NCBI RefSeq assembly: GCF_003254055.1
Contig: NZ_QKZT01000022.1
Span: 23,188 to 87,187 of the forward strand
Reading direction: 5' to 3'
From: Algoriphagus chordae
GTDB lineage: Bacteria > Bacteroidota > Bacteroidia > Cytophagales > Cyclobacteriaceae
Length of the DNA stretch: 64,000 bases
Shown: positions 1 through 8,540 of the stretch, one piece after another
Layout: every line of letters starts with the position of its first letter
Position numbering within the stretch: position 1 is the first letter of the stretch
Notes under the pieces: generated by a model
What the model was told of the DNA's origin: nothing
Seen by the model: only the letters and a program-made list of their open reading frames with translations
Databases searched by the model: none
Position numbers and translations under genes: made by a program

Positions 1-2
1 TC

Positions 3-860
3 GTCCAAGTAGGGCAATGGCAGCGCTCGGGTTCGCAGTACGCTCAGGCAATTGACTATGTGAAATCTGGAAAGCTAGGTCAGATTCGCCTTGTGAAATG
101 CTGGGCTTACCAAGGTTGGATGAAGCCTGTGCCCGTCTTGCCAAATGGGCCAGCTCCAGCGGGAGTTGATTACAAAATGTGGTTAGGTCCAGCTCCCGAC
201 AGACCATTCAATCCAAATAGATTCCATTTCAACTTCCGTTGGTTCTGGGATTATGCAGGGGGATTGATGACGGATTGGGGAGTTCATGAGATAGATATTG
301 CATTATTTGCAATGGGAGTAAGCGCTCCCAAATCAGTGATGGCTTCAGGTGGTAAATTTGCTTATCCAGATGATGCTTCTGAGACTCCAGATACCTTACA
401 GACTGTTTATGAATACGATGGCTTCAATATGCTATGGGAACATGCCACAGGAATAGATGGTGGGAATTATGGTACGACGGAAGGGATTGCCTTCATTGGC
501 AATAATGCGACGCTGGTAGTGAATCGTGGTGGATGGAAGGTAATTCCAGAAACTGAATCCAAGGATGGAGTGAAGGTGCCGAAAGTGCCAGAAGTCCCTC
601 ATACTCCTGGGATAGGAAATGCCTTGGATCTTCATGCAATTAATTTCGTGGAAGCAGTGACAGCCAATGACCCTAGCTTGCTAAACTGTGCTATCCAAAC
701 AGGCAGCATCGCAGCGATCAATGCTCAGATGGGGAATATTGCTTATAAGACAGGTAAGAAGATCTACTGGAATGCTGATAAGAATCAATTTACAGATAAG
801 GAAGCAAATCAATTAATCAAGGCTCATTACCATAATGGATGGGAGCTGCCGAAGATTTAA
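3..860 (+). CDS. Gfo/Idh/MocA-family oxidoreductase, 3' part
   Basis: The reading frame is open from the window edge (first full codon at 3), so the N-terminal Rossmann NAD(P)-binding part lies outside. A GTG at 60 is internal, because the codons before it (VGQWQRSGSQYAQAIDYV) already read like this family. The visible part is the substrate-binding alpha/beta domain, with a WLGPAP segment, the aromatic FRWFWDYAGG stretch, GLMTDWGVHEID (the conserved D/H area) and a C-terminal NWADKNQF-like tail. Members oxidise or reduce sugars and cyclitols. The WLG and MTDWG features are shared with the complete paralogue at 43014, which carries a twin-arginine signal, so this one may also be periplasmic; that cannot be checked here. 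Substrate unknown. Confidence 0.9.
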   Translation, partial: VQVGQWQRSGSQYAQAIDYVKSGKLGQIRLVKCWAYQGWMKPVPVLPNGPAPAGVDYKMWLGPAPDRPFNPNRFHFNFRWFWDYAGGLMTDWGVHEIDIALFAMGVSAPKSVMASGGKFAYPDDASETPDTLQTVYEYDGFNMLWEHATGIDGGNYGTTEGIAFIGNNATLVVNRGGWKVIPETESKDGVKVPKVPEVPHTPGIGNALDLHAINFVEAVTANDPSLLNCAIQTGSIAAINAQMGNIAYKTGKKIYWNADKNQFTDKEANQLIKAHYHNGWELPKI

Positions 861-882
861 AAATCAAACAAACTTATGATAG

Positions 883-908
883 GCTGCTTCTCCAGAAGCA
901 GCTTTTTT
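883..908 (+). terminator. Rho-independent terminator after the oxidoreductase
   Basis: GCTGCTTCT pairs with AGAAGCAGC around a CC loop, followed by TTTTTT, 22 bases after the stop. The 20-base palindrome is the exact reverse complement of the hairpin core present in the tandem repeat array at 25954 and 26942, so it may be a repeat-derived terminator. Confidence 0.8.
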
Positions 909-997
909 ATTTACAAAGCGCACCCGAAAAAGCGATTAAAAAAAATGATGATTTTTTACCCAGACTGTGGTAGTAGATGGCTATTATCTAGACAGAC

Positions 998-1028
998 AAA
1001 AGCCGCAGAAATCACTCTCTGCGGCTTT
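998..1028 (-). terminator. Terminator of the minus-strand small-protein genes
   Basis: AAAGCCGCAGA and TCTGCGGCTTT form a stem with a short loop just downstream of the stop at 1051. On the minus strand the stem is followed by a modest T-rich run. Confidence 0.65.
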
Positions 1029-1050
1029 CAATTTATAGTCTTATACTAGC

Positions 1051-1440
1051 TTAGAAGGCCAGTGCTGCCAGTCCAAGTTTGGATTTGAAAGGATTGATAG
1101 ATTTCAGAACTTGACCTGAATATTTTTTGAATATGTCGCTGCCCAGCAAATCTGTTAGGAATTTGGTTCTGTTATTCTTCAGACCCAAGAAAGCAGACTT
1201 TTTATCATCGTCAGATTTATCGCTATTAGTAATATCCATTAGTTGATCTACAAAGCTTGAGTTATTTTTGGTTAGCTTGTCTTTTTGATCAGAATTAAGA
1301 TCTAGTCCATCAGTGTCGTTAAGAACTCCCAGAACTTGAGAGGATAGATCCATCTTTGGCACTTTAAGTCCTTGGGCTTGTGTGCTTATCGAAAGCATCA
1401 CGAGTAAGCTCAATCCGAGTAATAATTTTAATTTGTTCAT
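1051..1440 (-). CDS. Small exported protein, member 1 of a tandem pair
   Basis: A protein of 129 residues with a clear signal peptide (MNKLKLLLGLSLLVMLSIS, cleavage near TQAQ/G). The mature part is helical, charged and Lys/Asp rich, with DQKDKLTKNNSSF in the middle and a hydrophobic AALAF end. It is paralogous to the next gene upstream (1460-1849): both share a DQKDKL-NSSF core and are exactly 129 residues long, so a tandem duplication is likely. No known family is recognised and no catalytic motif is visible. It probably resides in the periplasm or is secreted. Only 19 bases separate the two genes, so they are probably co-transcribed. Confidence 0.75.
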   Translation of the reverse strand: MNKLKLLLGLSLLVMLSISTQAQGLKVPKMDLSSQVLGVLNDTDGLDLNSDQKDKLTKNNSSFVDQLMDITNSDKSDDDKKSAFLGLKNNRTKFLTDLLGSDIFKKYSGQVLKSINPFKSKLGLAALAF

Positions 1441-1459
1441 AGTTGTATAATTTGGTTAA

Positions 1460-1849
1460 TTACAGCACAAACTTAGCCAGTTTATACTTTCTGCGTAGCG
1501 GGCCAGTTTGTTTTTTGATTTTCTTACGGTATTTGCTGACAGTATCTTTACCGAGAATACTCTCAAAAGCGGAGTTTTGATCTTTAGCCAATCCAGTAAT
1601 TTTGGCGATTTTGTTATCATCCGAATCATCTGATCCAGCGACTTTGATCACATTGTCCAAAAATGAAGAGTTACTAGTTTTCAATTTGTCTTTTTGATCA
1701 TTGCTAATTCCGAGATCATCACCGGGGGAAAATGCGCCCATCATATCTTTTTTGAAATCTGGTGAGGGCAATTTGATAGTTTGTGCTGAAGCTTGCCAAG
1801 AGATTGCCATCATTAGCAAGACGAGCGTGAATATTGATTTGACTTTCAC
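1460..1849 (-). CDS. Small exported protein, member 2 of a tandem pair
   Basis: A protein of 129 residues that starts at GTG, chosen because a good signal peptide (MKVKSIFTLVLLMMAISWQ, cleavage after ASAQ) begins right there. The mature part repeats the layout of the neighbour at 1051: a KLPSPDF/KVPKMDL-type start, NDQKDKL followed by NSSF, a DDSDDNK acidic stretch, then a helical region. The C-terminus is strongly basic (KKIKKQTGPLRRKYK) where the partner is hydrophobic, so the two have diverged. Function unknown. The DUF937-like gene lies 25 bases upstream on the same strand. Confidence 0.72.
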   Translation of the reverse strand: MKVKSIFTLVLLMMAISWQASAQTIKLPSPDFKKDMMGAFSPGDDLGISNDQKDKLKTSNSSFLDNVIKVAGSDDSDDNKIAKITGLAKDQNSAFESILGKDTVSKYRKKIKKQTGPLRRKYKLAKFVL

Positions 1850-1874
1850 GATATGAATAAGTTTTGTTTGTGAT

Positions 1875-2372
1875 TTATTTAAATAAGCCTTTTCCTAAGT
1901 CCATTAGGCCTCCTATATCCATTCCTCCCTTTCCTCCTCCATTTCCAAGCAATGAACCCAACAAGTCAGCAGTTCCTACTTTACCCTGTCCACCCTGAAG
2001 TGAAGAAACAACAGAAGACATAATGTCATTGTTATCTTGCGGGGCGTCATTCACTCGTTTGTTGAAGAAATTCATAATCATCGGAAGCGCGGCGGCGGCT
2101 ATTCCCATGGCTTGCTCCTTGGAGATCCCTAGTTTTTCCATCAGGTTTTGCGAAACGTCTCCCTGAAGACTATTGATTTCTGAAGCACCTGGAGCCGTCT
2201 CTTTACCGGAAAACATTTCCTGTATGGCGGAGGTATCCCCTGAGGCAACGCGCTTTTGAAGGCTGCTGGCAAGGGAGTCTTTGATGGCTGCAGCTCCAGC
2301 TTTGTCCTGATTCATTCCTTGGAGCATTTCTTGAAGCGGCCCATCTGCTAACTGTAACAACTGATCTAACAT
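1875..2372 (-). CDS. DUF937-like protein
   Basis: A protein of 165 residues without a signal peptide. It begins MLDQLLQLADG, has a central helical part with LGISKEQAMGIAAAALPMIM and ends in a Gly-rich segment (LLGSLLGNGGGKGGMDIGG). The arrangement of amphipathic helices, an alanine-rich GIAAAALP patch and a Gly/Leu-rich tail resembles DUF937 (YidB-like) proteins, whose role is not established. It is the first gene of a probable three-gene minus-strand unit with the two small exported proteins. The family call is by eye and moderate. Confidence 0.6.
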   Translation of the reverse strand: MLDQLLQLADGPLQEMLQGMNQDKAGAAAIKDSLASSLQKRVASGDTSAIQEMFSGKETAPGASEINSLQGDVSQNLMEKLGISKEQAMGIAAAALPMIMNFFNKRVNDAPQDNNDIMSSVVSSLQGGQGKVGTADLLGSLLGNGGGKGGMDIGGLMDLGKGLFK

Positions 2373-2503
2373 GATTTCAAAAATTTGATTTGTTCAATTT
2401 CCTTAAAATGGAATGGGATTCCAATATTTTTCTTCTGAATTCATCAATTGACTAGCTAGATTGCTCAATAACAGAACGATTTTTTTCAATCGATGAAAGG
2501 AAT

Positions 2504-3190
2504 TTATTGAACCAAAGCGATTTCCTGTCCTCCAAAATTCTGGACTCCAATTAGATAAGGGACATTGTGAAATTCCTTATTGTAATAGACGCTGGCACCA
2601 CAACCTAACTGTACAAAATTTGGGTTTAGAATGCTCTTTCGATGGCTAGGAGAGTTCATCCATAGTTTTACCACTTCCTCCGCATAGCTAAGATAGGTAT
2701 GTGGCAAGATCACTTCTCGTTTGGAACTGGCATAGGTATACATTCCTCCTGATCTAGGTATAATGATTTTTCTTCCATCTTGGTATTGTAGGCCTATGCT
2801 AGAACTGATATTTTCTCCGATTAGCATCAGGTTCAATCCTTCCAGTCCGAAGCGTTCATTGACGGTCTTCTTTCCTTTGATCTTACTGATATGTGAATAG
2901 AAATGTAGCTTGACCATGTCTGAGGCATGAGCAGCTGCTACTTTTTCTATGATCTCCGAATGTACAAATGGAGGCAGACCATATTTGATGCGCTCTTTAT
3001 TGGTGACATAAAACATGGCAGCTTGTAGCAACCCAGGATCCATCTTTTTGTAATTGATGGTTTGATGAACTGCTGCCAATTGGAAAAATTCTTCAGGACT
3101 GAAGCGCTTATAATCTGAGGGAATCCAAGATTGTGCTGATGCTGATTGCACCAAAAGGAAAAGGTAAATGAATAGAGTCCGTGAAAGCAA
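2504..3190 (-). CDS. CAP-domain (SCP/PR-1-like) secreted protein
   Basis: A protein of 228 residues starting at TTG. The signal peptide (MLSRTLFIYLFLLVQSASAQ) begins directly at that codon and no internal ATG would preserve it. The CAP fold is shown by the order of its motifs: NKERIKYGLPP, HASDMVKLHFYSH (CAP His), GENI (CAP Glu), WMNSPSHRKSILNPN and YLIGVQNFG. Bacterial CAP proteins are exported, with poorly defined roles (lipid binding or proteolysis have been proposed). The length suits a single CAP domain with an insert of about 30 residues after GENI. It is divergent from the tricorn-like gene at 3494. Confidence 0.85.
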   Translation of the reverse strand: MLSRTLFIYLFLLVQSASAQSWIPSDYKRFSPEEFFQLAAVHQTINYKKMDPGLLQAAMFYVTNKERIKYGLPPFVHSEIIEKVAAAHASDMVKLHFYSHISKIKGKKTVNERFGLEGLNLMLIGENISSSIGLQYQDGRKIIIPRSGGMYTYASSKREVILPHTYLSYAEEVVKLWMNSPSHRKSILNPNFVQLGCGASVYYNKEFHNVPYLIGVQNFGGQEIALVQ

Positions 3191-3493
3191 GGTGACTTTG
3201 TCTTGAAATGGGAACAGGTGTCTTCTGAAGAATAGACGAAAAATGGGCTCAAATATTTTATTGAACCAGGGTGCTTTTGTGTGATATCGATCAAAACACT
3301 GTACGGTTTTGAGGCAGTCTGATTTAAAGCTGATTTTTTAGCATACTTAAAATCAATCACTTAAATTGAAATACTGTGTGATGGTATTGTTTTTTCTATA
3401 GATACAGATCTTTTAATTTAAATGATTTGACCTATAGCGTTTTGATGGTTAAATACATTTTACAAGTATTTTCAATCCAAATAATTACTTCCT
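3191..3493. other. Intergenic region between divergent genes
   Basis: This AT-rich gap of about 300 bases must hold promoters for both the CAP gene and the tricorn-like gene. A TTG at 3427 and a TACATTTT at 3454 loosely resemble Bacteroidota promoter elements, but their spacing is 24 bases instead of about 19, so no promoter is called. No gene or repeat was seen. Confidence 0.5.
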
Positions 3494-6400
3494 ATGAGAA
3501 AATTCATATTAGGCTTGTCGATTTTCGCAGCCCCTTTCTTTAGTCAGGCACAGACTGATGCCAGGCTTATGCAATTGCCCGATGTATCGGATACTCAGAT
3601 TACTTTCACTTTTGGAGATGATATTTGGATAGTGCCAAAGCAAGGAGGCGTCGCCCAGAGACTTACTTCTCCTGCTGGTCCAGAAATGTATCCGAGATTC
3701 TCCCCTGATGGCAAGCAGATCGCCTTTTCTGCTAACTACAATGGGAATTATGATGTTTATGTAATGCCTACAGCGGGTGGAGTACCCACTAGACTGACTT
3801 ATCATGGTATGCCGGATTATGTGCAGGGCTGGACCCCTGATGGCAAATCTGTGCTTTTTACCTCAGGTCGTGAAAGTGGCAAGGAGCGCTTTTCGCAGTT
3901 TTATACTGTAGCAGCCCAGGGTGGGCTTCCTACCAAATTACCTGTGCCATATGGGGAGTTTGCTTCTTATTCTCCTGACGGAAAAAGATTTGCTTACACT
4001 GATAAAAGCCGGGTAAATAGAAATTGGAAAAGGTATAGAGGAGGAACAGCGCCTGATATTCTGCTCTTTGACCTGGCAAGTTATAAAACCGAAAATGTAA
4101 CACTAAATGATGCCAACGATGAACTTCCGATGTGGATAGGCGATGCAGTTTTTTACATGTCAGACAATGGCCCGGAAGAAAGGAATAATCTCTGGAAATA
4201 TGATCTGAACACCAAGCAAAACACCCAGCTGACCGATTTTAAGGACTTCGATATCACCTTTCCTTCCAATAGCGAGCAAGAAATTGTCTTTGAAGCTGGT
4301 GGAAGTTTGTACCTATATGACATCGCTACCGATAAATCACAGCGTATAGAAATTCAGATTATTTCCGATCAAAAAGCCATGATTCCGAAGATCGTGAAAA
4401 CTGAATCTGACCTCACAGCAGCAAGTATTTCTCCAGATGGAAACAGAGTGATAGCAAATGCCCGCGGGGAGATATATAATTTGCCAGCGAAAAAAGGTTT
4501 TGTTACCAATCTGACCAATACATCTGGTGTAGCCGAGCGCTATCCTGAAATAGCTCCAGACGGCAAAAAGATCGCATACTGGTCAGACGCAACTGGCGAA
4601 TACCAGCTTACCATCAAAAGCTTGGGAGCTGATTCGGAGACTAAAACACTTACCAAATTCAAAGATGGTTTTGGTTACAATATCTTCTGGTCGCCAGATA
4701 GTAAGAAAATTGTATCTGTAAATCAGGCTATGGAAGTCATGTTAATCGATGCTAGTTCTGGGGACGTTCAAGTGATTGATCAAGGAAAGTATATGTTTGA
4801 AGGGAATCTTCAGGGCTTTGCCGTAAGCTGGTCACCAGACAGCAGATATATCACTTATAGTCTGTCTAAGGTAAATCGAGCTACTTCAGCGCTTTATGTG
4901 TTTGACACTCAATCAGGCAAGGCATCACAGCTAACTTCGGGTTTTTATTCTGATCAAAGCCCTGCTTTCAGCGAAGATGGTAAATACCTTTTCTTCAGTA
5001 CCAACCGAAACTTCAGTCCACAGTATTCAGATATCGACAATACTTTCATCTACTCCAATACCACTGGTGTAGCTGTGGGAACCTTGAATCAGTCTATTTC
5101 ATCCTTGATTTCTTTAGAAAACGATGAGATCAAAGTCGAAGAGGAGAACTCAGATAAGGAAGATGATAAAAAGGAGGAAAAAGAAGAACCAAAAGGAGTA
5201 GAGTTTGAGACTACAGGCTTCGAAAATAGAATAGAGATGCTTGATATTTCCACTGGAAATATAAGTGATTTAGCCAGTTTAGAAGGAAAGCTTCTGTACC
5301 TGCGTCACCCGAATACTGGTGCCGCTGATGATTCTCAAAGCAGTTTGCAAGTCTTTGATTTTGAGGAGAAAGAATCCAAGACCGTAATAGAAGGAATAGG
5401 TGGTTTTTCACTTTCAGCAGATCGCAAGAAAGTGTTGGTGTTCTCCATGGGCAAACTTGCTGTGATCGACCCCGCTCCTGGCCAGAAAATAGAAGAAACG
5501 GTGCCTCTTGGTGATATGCAAATGACTGTAGTTCCAGCTGAAGAATGGAAGCAGATTTTCAATGATGTGTGGAGGTTTGAGCGGGATTATTTCTACGATC
5601 CAACTATGCATGGAGTGGACTGGGCGCTTATGCGCAAGCGATATGGCGATTTGGTAGCACAGGCAGGATCGAGACGCGATGTCAATCTAATCATTGGCGA
5701 TCTGATTGCAGAATTGAACGCTTCTCATACTTATAACGGTGGAGGAGATATGGATTCTGGACCAAGCTTATCTGTAGGCTATTTGGGAGCTAATTTCACT
5801 CTTGAAAATGGTGCTTACAAAATCGCCAAGATTATCAATGGAGCTCCTTGGGATGTGGAAGTTCGTTCACCGCTTTCAAGGCCTGGTCTAGATATCAAAG
5901 AAGGAAATTATATCCTTGCCATCAACGGTCAACCAATAGATGCGACCAAATCTATTTATGCCGCTTTGCAAGGCCTTGCTGGCAAAACAGTGCAGCTGAC
6001 CGTAAATAGCTCAGCTTCTATGTCAGGAGCTAGAACAGTATTGGTGGAACCTCTAAGATCAGAAGCAAGACTTCGGAATCTAGACTGGATCAATGATTTC
6101 CGGAAGCGAGTAGAAGAGGCTACAGATGGACGAATCGGCTACATTTTCGTTCCTAGTACAGGGGTGGATGGGCAAAATGAGCTTTTCCGTCAGTTCTATG
6201 GACAGATGGAGAAAGAAGGAATGATTATAGACGAGCGCTTCAATAATGGTGGACAGATTCCAGATCGATTTGTAGAACTGATGGATCGTCAACCGCTTGC
6301 ATTTTGGGCAGTTCGTGATGGTCAGGATTGGGCCTGGCCTCCTTCAGGCAACTTCGGCCCGAAGGTGATGTTGATCAATGGATTCTCGGGTTCTGGTGGA

Positions 6401-6730
6401 GATGCATTTCCTGATTACTTCCGCAAGCGTGAGATTGGCCCGCTGATCGGAACTCGCACATGGGGTGGATTGATAGGTATTTCAGGAGCACCAAGTTTGA
6501 TAGATGGCGGTTCTGTGACAGTACCAACTTTTAGAATGTATGATCCTGATGGTACTTGGTTCAAGGAAGGTCATGGCGTAGATCCGGATATTGAAGTTGT
6601 AGAGGATTTCGAAAGTCTGGCCAAAGGAACAGATGCTCAATTGGAAGCAGCAATCAAAGAAGTAATGAGGCTATTGAATAGTACAGATCGCTTTAAGGTG
6701 CCAGCTAGGCCTGCTTACGAGAAGCGCTAA
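3494..6730 (+). CDS. Tricorn-like S41 peptidase with beta-propeller domains
   Basis: A protein of 1078 residues, close to the length of archaeal tricorn protease. It has a signal peptide (MRKFILGLSIFAAPFFSQAQ), so it is periplasmic or surface exposed. The N-terminal half has many PD40/WD40-like blades (FSPDGKQIAFSAN, WTPDGKSVLFTSG, YSPDGKRFAY). A low-complexity acidic stretch at about 545-570 separates the propellers from the protease half. Then follow a tricorn core, a PDZ-like domain (about 760-850: LGANFTLENGAYKI, GNYILAINGQPI) and the S41 catalytic domain. Visible active-site candidates are Ser744-His745 (NASHTYNGG), Ser967 (or Ser965) in NGFSGSGGD, and the GTRTWGGLIG segment. It probably trims oligopeptides. 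It ends near a bidirectional terminator shared with the convergent M28 peptidase gene. Confidence 0.93.
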   Translation: MRKFILGLSIFAAPFFSQAQTDARLMQLPDVSDTQITFTFGDDIWIVPKQGGVAQRLTSPAGPEMYPRFSPDGKQIAFSANYNGNYDVYVMPTAGGVPTRLTYHGMPDYVQGWTPDGKSVLFTSGRESGKERFSQFYTVAAQGGLPTKLPVPYGEFASYSPDGKRFAYTDKSRVNRNWKRYRGGTAPDILLFDLASYKTENVTLNDANDELPMWIGDAVFYMSDNGPEERNNLWKYDLNTKQNTQLTDFKDFDITFPSNSEQEIVFEAGGSLYLYDIATDKSQRIEIQIISDQKAMIPKIVKTESDLTAASISPDGNRVIANARGEIYNLPAKKGFVTNLTNTSGVAERYPEIAPDGKKIAYWSDATGEYQLTIKSLGADSETKTLTKFKDGFGYNIFWSPDSKKIVSVNQAMEVMLIDASSGDVQVIDQGKYMFEGNLQGFAVSWSPDSRYITYSLSKVNRATSALYVFDTQSGKASQLTSGFYSDQSPAFSEDGKYLFFSTNRNFSPQYSDIDNTFIYSNTTGVAVGTLNQSISSLISLENDEIKVEEENSDKEDDKKEEKEEPKGVEFETTGFENRIEMLDISTGNISDLASLEGKLLYLRHPNTGAADDSQSSLQVFDFEEKESKTVIEGIGGFSLSADRKKVLVFSMGKLAVIDPAPGQKIEETVPLGDMQMTVVPAEEWKQIFNDVWRFERDYFYDPTMHGVDWALMRKRYGDLVAQAGSRRDVNLIIGDLIAELNASHTYNGGGDMDSGPSLSVGYLGANFTLENGAYKIAKIINGAPWDVEVRSPLSRPGLDIKEGNYILAINGQPIDATKSIYAALQGLAGKTVQLTVNSSASMSGARTVLVEPLRSEARLRNLDWINDFRKRVEEATDGRIGYIFVPSTGVDGQNELFRQFYGQMEKEGMIIDERFNNGGQIPDRFVELMDRQPLAFWAVRDGQDWAWPPSGNFGPKVMLINGFSGSGGDAFPDYFRKREIGPLIGTRTWGGLIGISGAPSLIDGGSVTVPTFRMYDPDGTWFKEGHGVDPDIEVVEDFESLAKGTDAQLEAAIKEVMRLLNSTDRFKVPARPAYEKR

Positions 6731-6823
6731 TTTTGGAAATTTGGCTTAAATATTATTACTGGATTTTCTAATTACAGCCTGATTATTAAAGAACCAGCTA
6801 GTCATGACTTAAAGAAAAAGAAA

Positions 6824-6861
6824 GAGGTAGTAAATCGACTACACCAGCGACTTACTACCTC
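6824..6861. terminator. Bidirectional terminator between tricorn-like and M28 genes
   Basis: GAGGTAGTAA and TTACTACCTC pair around an 18-base loop. A T-run follows on the plus strand (CACTTTTT) and a T-rich run on the minus strand, so it can end both convergent genes. Confidence 0.6.
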
Positions 6862-6906
6862 TCACTTTTTACCTCTTACAATACTTACTACTTACGAACC
6901 TTACGA
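6852..6906 (-). repeat. GTAAG-word repeat downstream of the M28 gene
   Basis: On the minus strand, directly after the stop codon, degenerate words such as GTAAGTAGTAAGT, GTAAGAGGTAAAA and GTGAGAGGTAG follow one another. The same words in the same order occur after the aldo/keto reductase gene at 48250-48332. This is a dispersed intergenic repeat family; its nature is unknown. Confidence 0.55.
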
Positions 6907-6907
6907 C

Positions 6908-8383
6908 TTACTTATCCCCGTAAAGCGCCTTACCCGCTTCCTCGTACTTATCACCGGCAACCCACATAGGTTGGTTTTTGGAGTTGGCAATGTTTTGCGC
7001 AGCAAGGATAAATGATTTCCAGTAAAGGGTCACATAGTCCAAATCCATGGAATCCACGTGATCACCAGCTTTGTGATAATACTTGTTTATCTCATCATCA
7101 AATGCGGTAAAACCCAAGCTGAAAGTAGGAGCGGGGATGCCTTCTTTGGCGAAGTTCACATTATCTGATCTATCGTAAAGTCCTTGCTCAGGCGCTGGGT
7201 CTGCGATTGCTTTCAATCCAAAATCTGCTACGGCTTCAGAAACCAAATCATCAGCGGTTGTTCTGCCCAGACCGATTACCGTAATAATAGAAGTGTCGTT
7301 ATAGCCAGCTCCATCGATATTTAGATTGTAGATGATCTGATTCAAGGGGATAAGTGGATTCTCTGCAAAGTATCGGCTACCTAGCAAACCTTTTTCTTCA
7401 GCAGTCCAAAGAGCTAGCAATACAGATCTTTTTGGCGGGTTTTTCGCAAGGAATTTCGCTGCATTCATTACCGCTACCGTACCTACTGCATTATCACGAG
7501 TACCATTATAAATGGAATCACCACTTGCATCAGGAGCACCAATTCCTACATGATCATAGTGCGCAGAAAGCATCACATATTCGTTTTTCAAATTCTTGTC
7601 TGTTCCTTCTATCCAGGCTAGCACATTTTTCCCATCAATGGCTACATTGGTTTTGCCGTCAATTTCCACATCAGCCGATTTAGCTGTACCTGTAGCAATT
7701 GCTTTGGGTAATACATTCGAAAGATCTTTTACCCAGATATAAGGAAGTTTGCTTGACTCACCATTGTCTATGCCCATTTGAGCACGATTCAGGTAATTGG
7801 CGATCAACTGCCAAGGAATAGAAGGAATATTGAAGCGCTCAATAAGCGCTACTGCACCTTGTTTTTTGGCATTGGATGTTTTTTCGCTACCTAGAGAGAA
7901 TAGATCTGCAGGCCCCATTTTGTCAGGAGCACCCACGCTACTCACTGCTATTTTACCAGTCAGATCTTTTCCTTCGAAGTCAGCTGGGGTTCCGAATCCT
8001 ACATCGACCAATTCATAGGTTCCTGTCAGTGATTCTCCATCTAGCACCAGCAGATTTACCCCTTGGCTATAAGTGGAATCGCCTAAAGTGATCTCACCTT
8101 TGGAAGGTGGTGAGGATAGACGGAAGGGGATGTTTTGAAAGTAGCCATCAGCTCCCGGAACCGGTTTTGCACCAGCATCTTCCAATTGCTTTGCTATAAA
8201 ATCATAGGCAAGTGCCATTTCAGGGGCAGCAGGATCCCGGCCTTTTAACTCATCAGAAGCAAGATATGTCAGTTCAGAAATCGCGCCCTTTTCATCGAAT
8301 TTCTTATCAATTTTCTTCTTTTGCGCCTCAGCCACAAAAGTCACGGATAGTAGAAGGCTAAGGCCTAAAAGTGATTTTTTCAT
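6908..8383 (-). CDS. M28-family zinc aminopeptidase with PA insert
   Basis: A 491-residue protein with the start set at the ATG at 8381-8383, where the signal peptide MKKSLLGLSLLLSVTFVAEA begins; 26 in-frame codons upstream of it look non-coding. The order is signal peptide, N-terminal M28 part, PA-like insert (about 130-215) and the catalytic M28 domain. Metal ligands are visible: His in SAHYDHVG (about 275), Asp in GTRDNAVGTV, the Glu pair in WTAEEKGLLGS (about 328), Asp in NLNIDGAGYND and His in YHKAGDHVDSM (about 440). It likely removes N-terminal residues from peptides in the periplasm or outside the cell. It is convergent with the tricorn-like protease, so two exported peptide-trimming enzymes face each other. 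Confidence 0.92.
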   Translation of the reverse strand: MKKSLLGLSLLLSVTFVAEAQKKKIDKKFDEKGAISELTYLASDELKGRDPAAPEMALAYDFIAKQLEDAGAKPVPGADGYFQNIPFRLSSPPSKGEITLGDSTYSQGVNLLVLDGESLTGTYELVDVGFGTPADFEGKDLTGKIAVSSVGAPDKMGPADLFSLGSEKTSNAKKQGAVALIERFNIPSIPWQLIANYLNRAQMGIDNGESSKLPYIWVKDLSNVLPKAIATGTAKSADVEIDGKTNVAIDGKNVLAWIEGTDKNLKNEYVMLSAHYDHVGIGAPDASGDSIYNGTRDNAVGTVAVMNAAKFLAKNPPKRSVLLALWTAEEKGLLGSRYFAENPLIPLNQIIYNLNIDGAGYNDTSIITVIGLGRTTADDLVSEAVADFGLKAIADPAPEQGLYDRSDNVNFAKEGIPAPTFSLGFTAFDDEINKYYHKAGDHVDSMDLDYVTLYWKSFILAAQNIANSKNQPMWVAGDKYEEAGKALYGDK

Positions 8384-8540
8384 ATGTGTATAAATAGTTT
8401 TTGTCTCTGTTTGAAGTAAATTATAAAGGCAGGAAGACCGAAGAGGCCTCAATATCAGCAATGTTTATTTCCTTTAAGTTCTTTGAATCAATTGCTTGGG
8501 CTATTATGCTAAAGTAAAGCATTTTTATAAAAAGTTGACT

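Noticed and set aside
3427..3461. Promoter for the tricorn-like gene (TTG with TACATTTT)
   Set aside because: The spacing of 24 bases is too long for the known Bacteroidota promoter layout.
8384..8461. A longer start for the M28 peptidase gene
   Set aside because: The extra 26 residues precede a complete signal peptide and look like untranslated leader.
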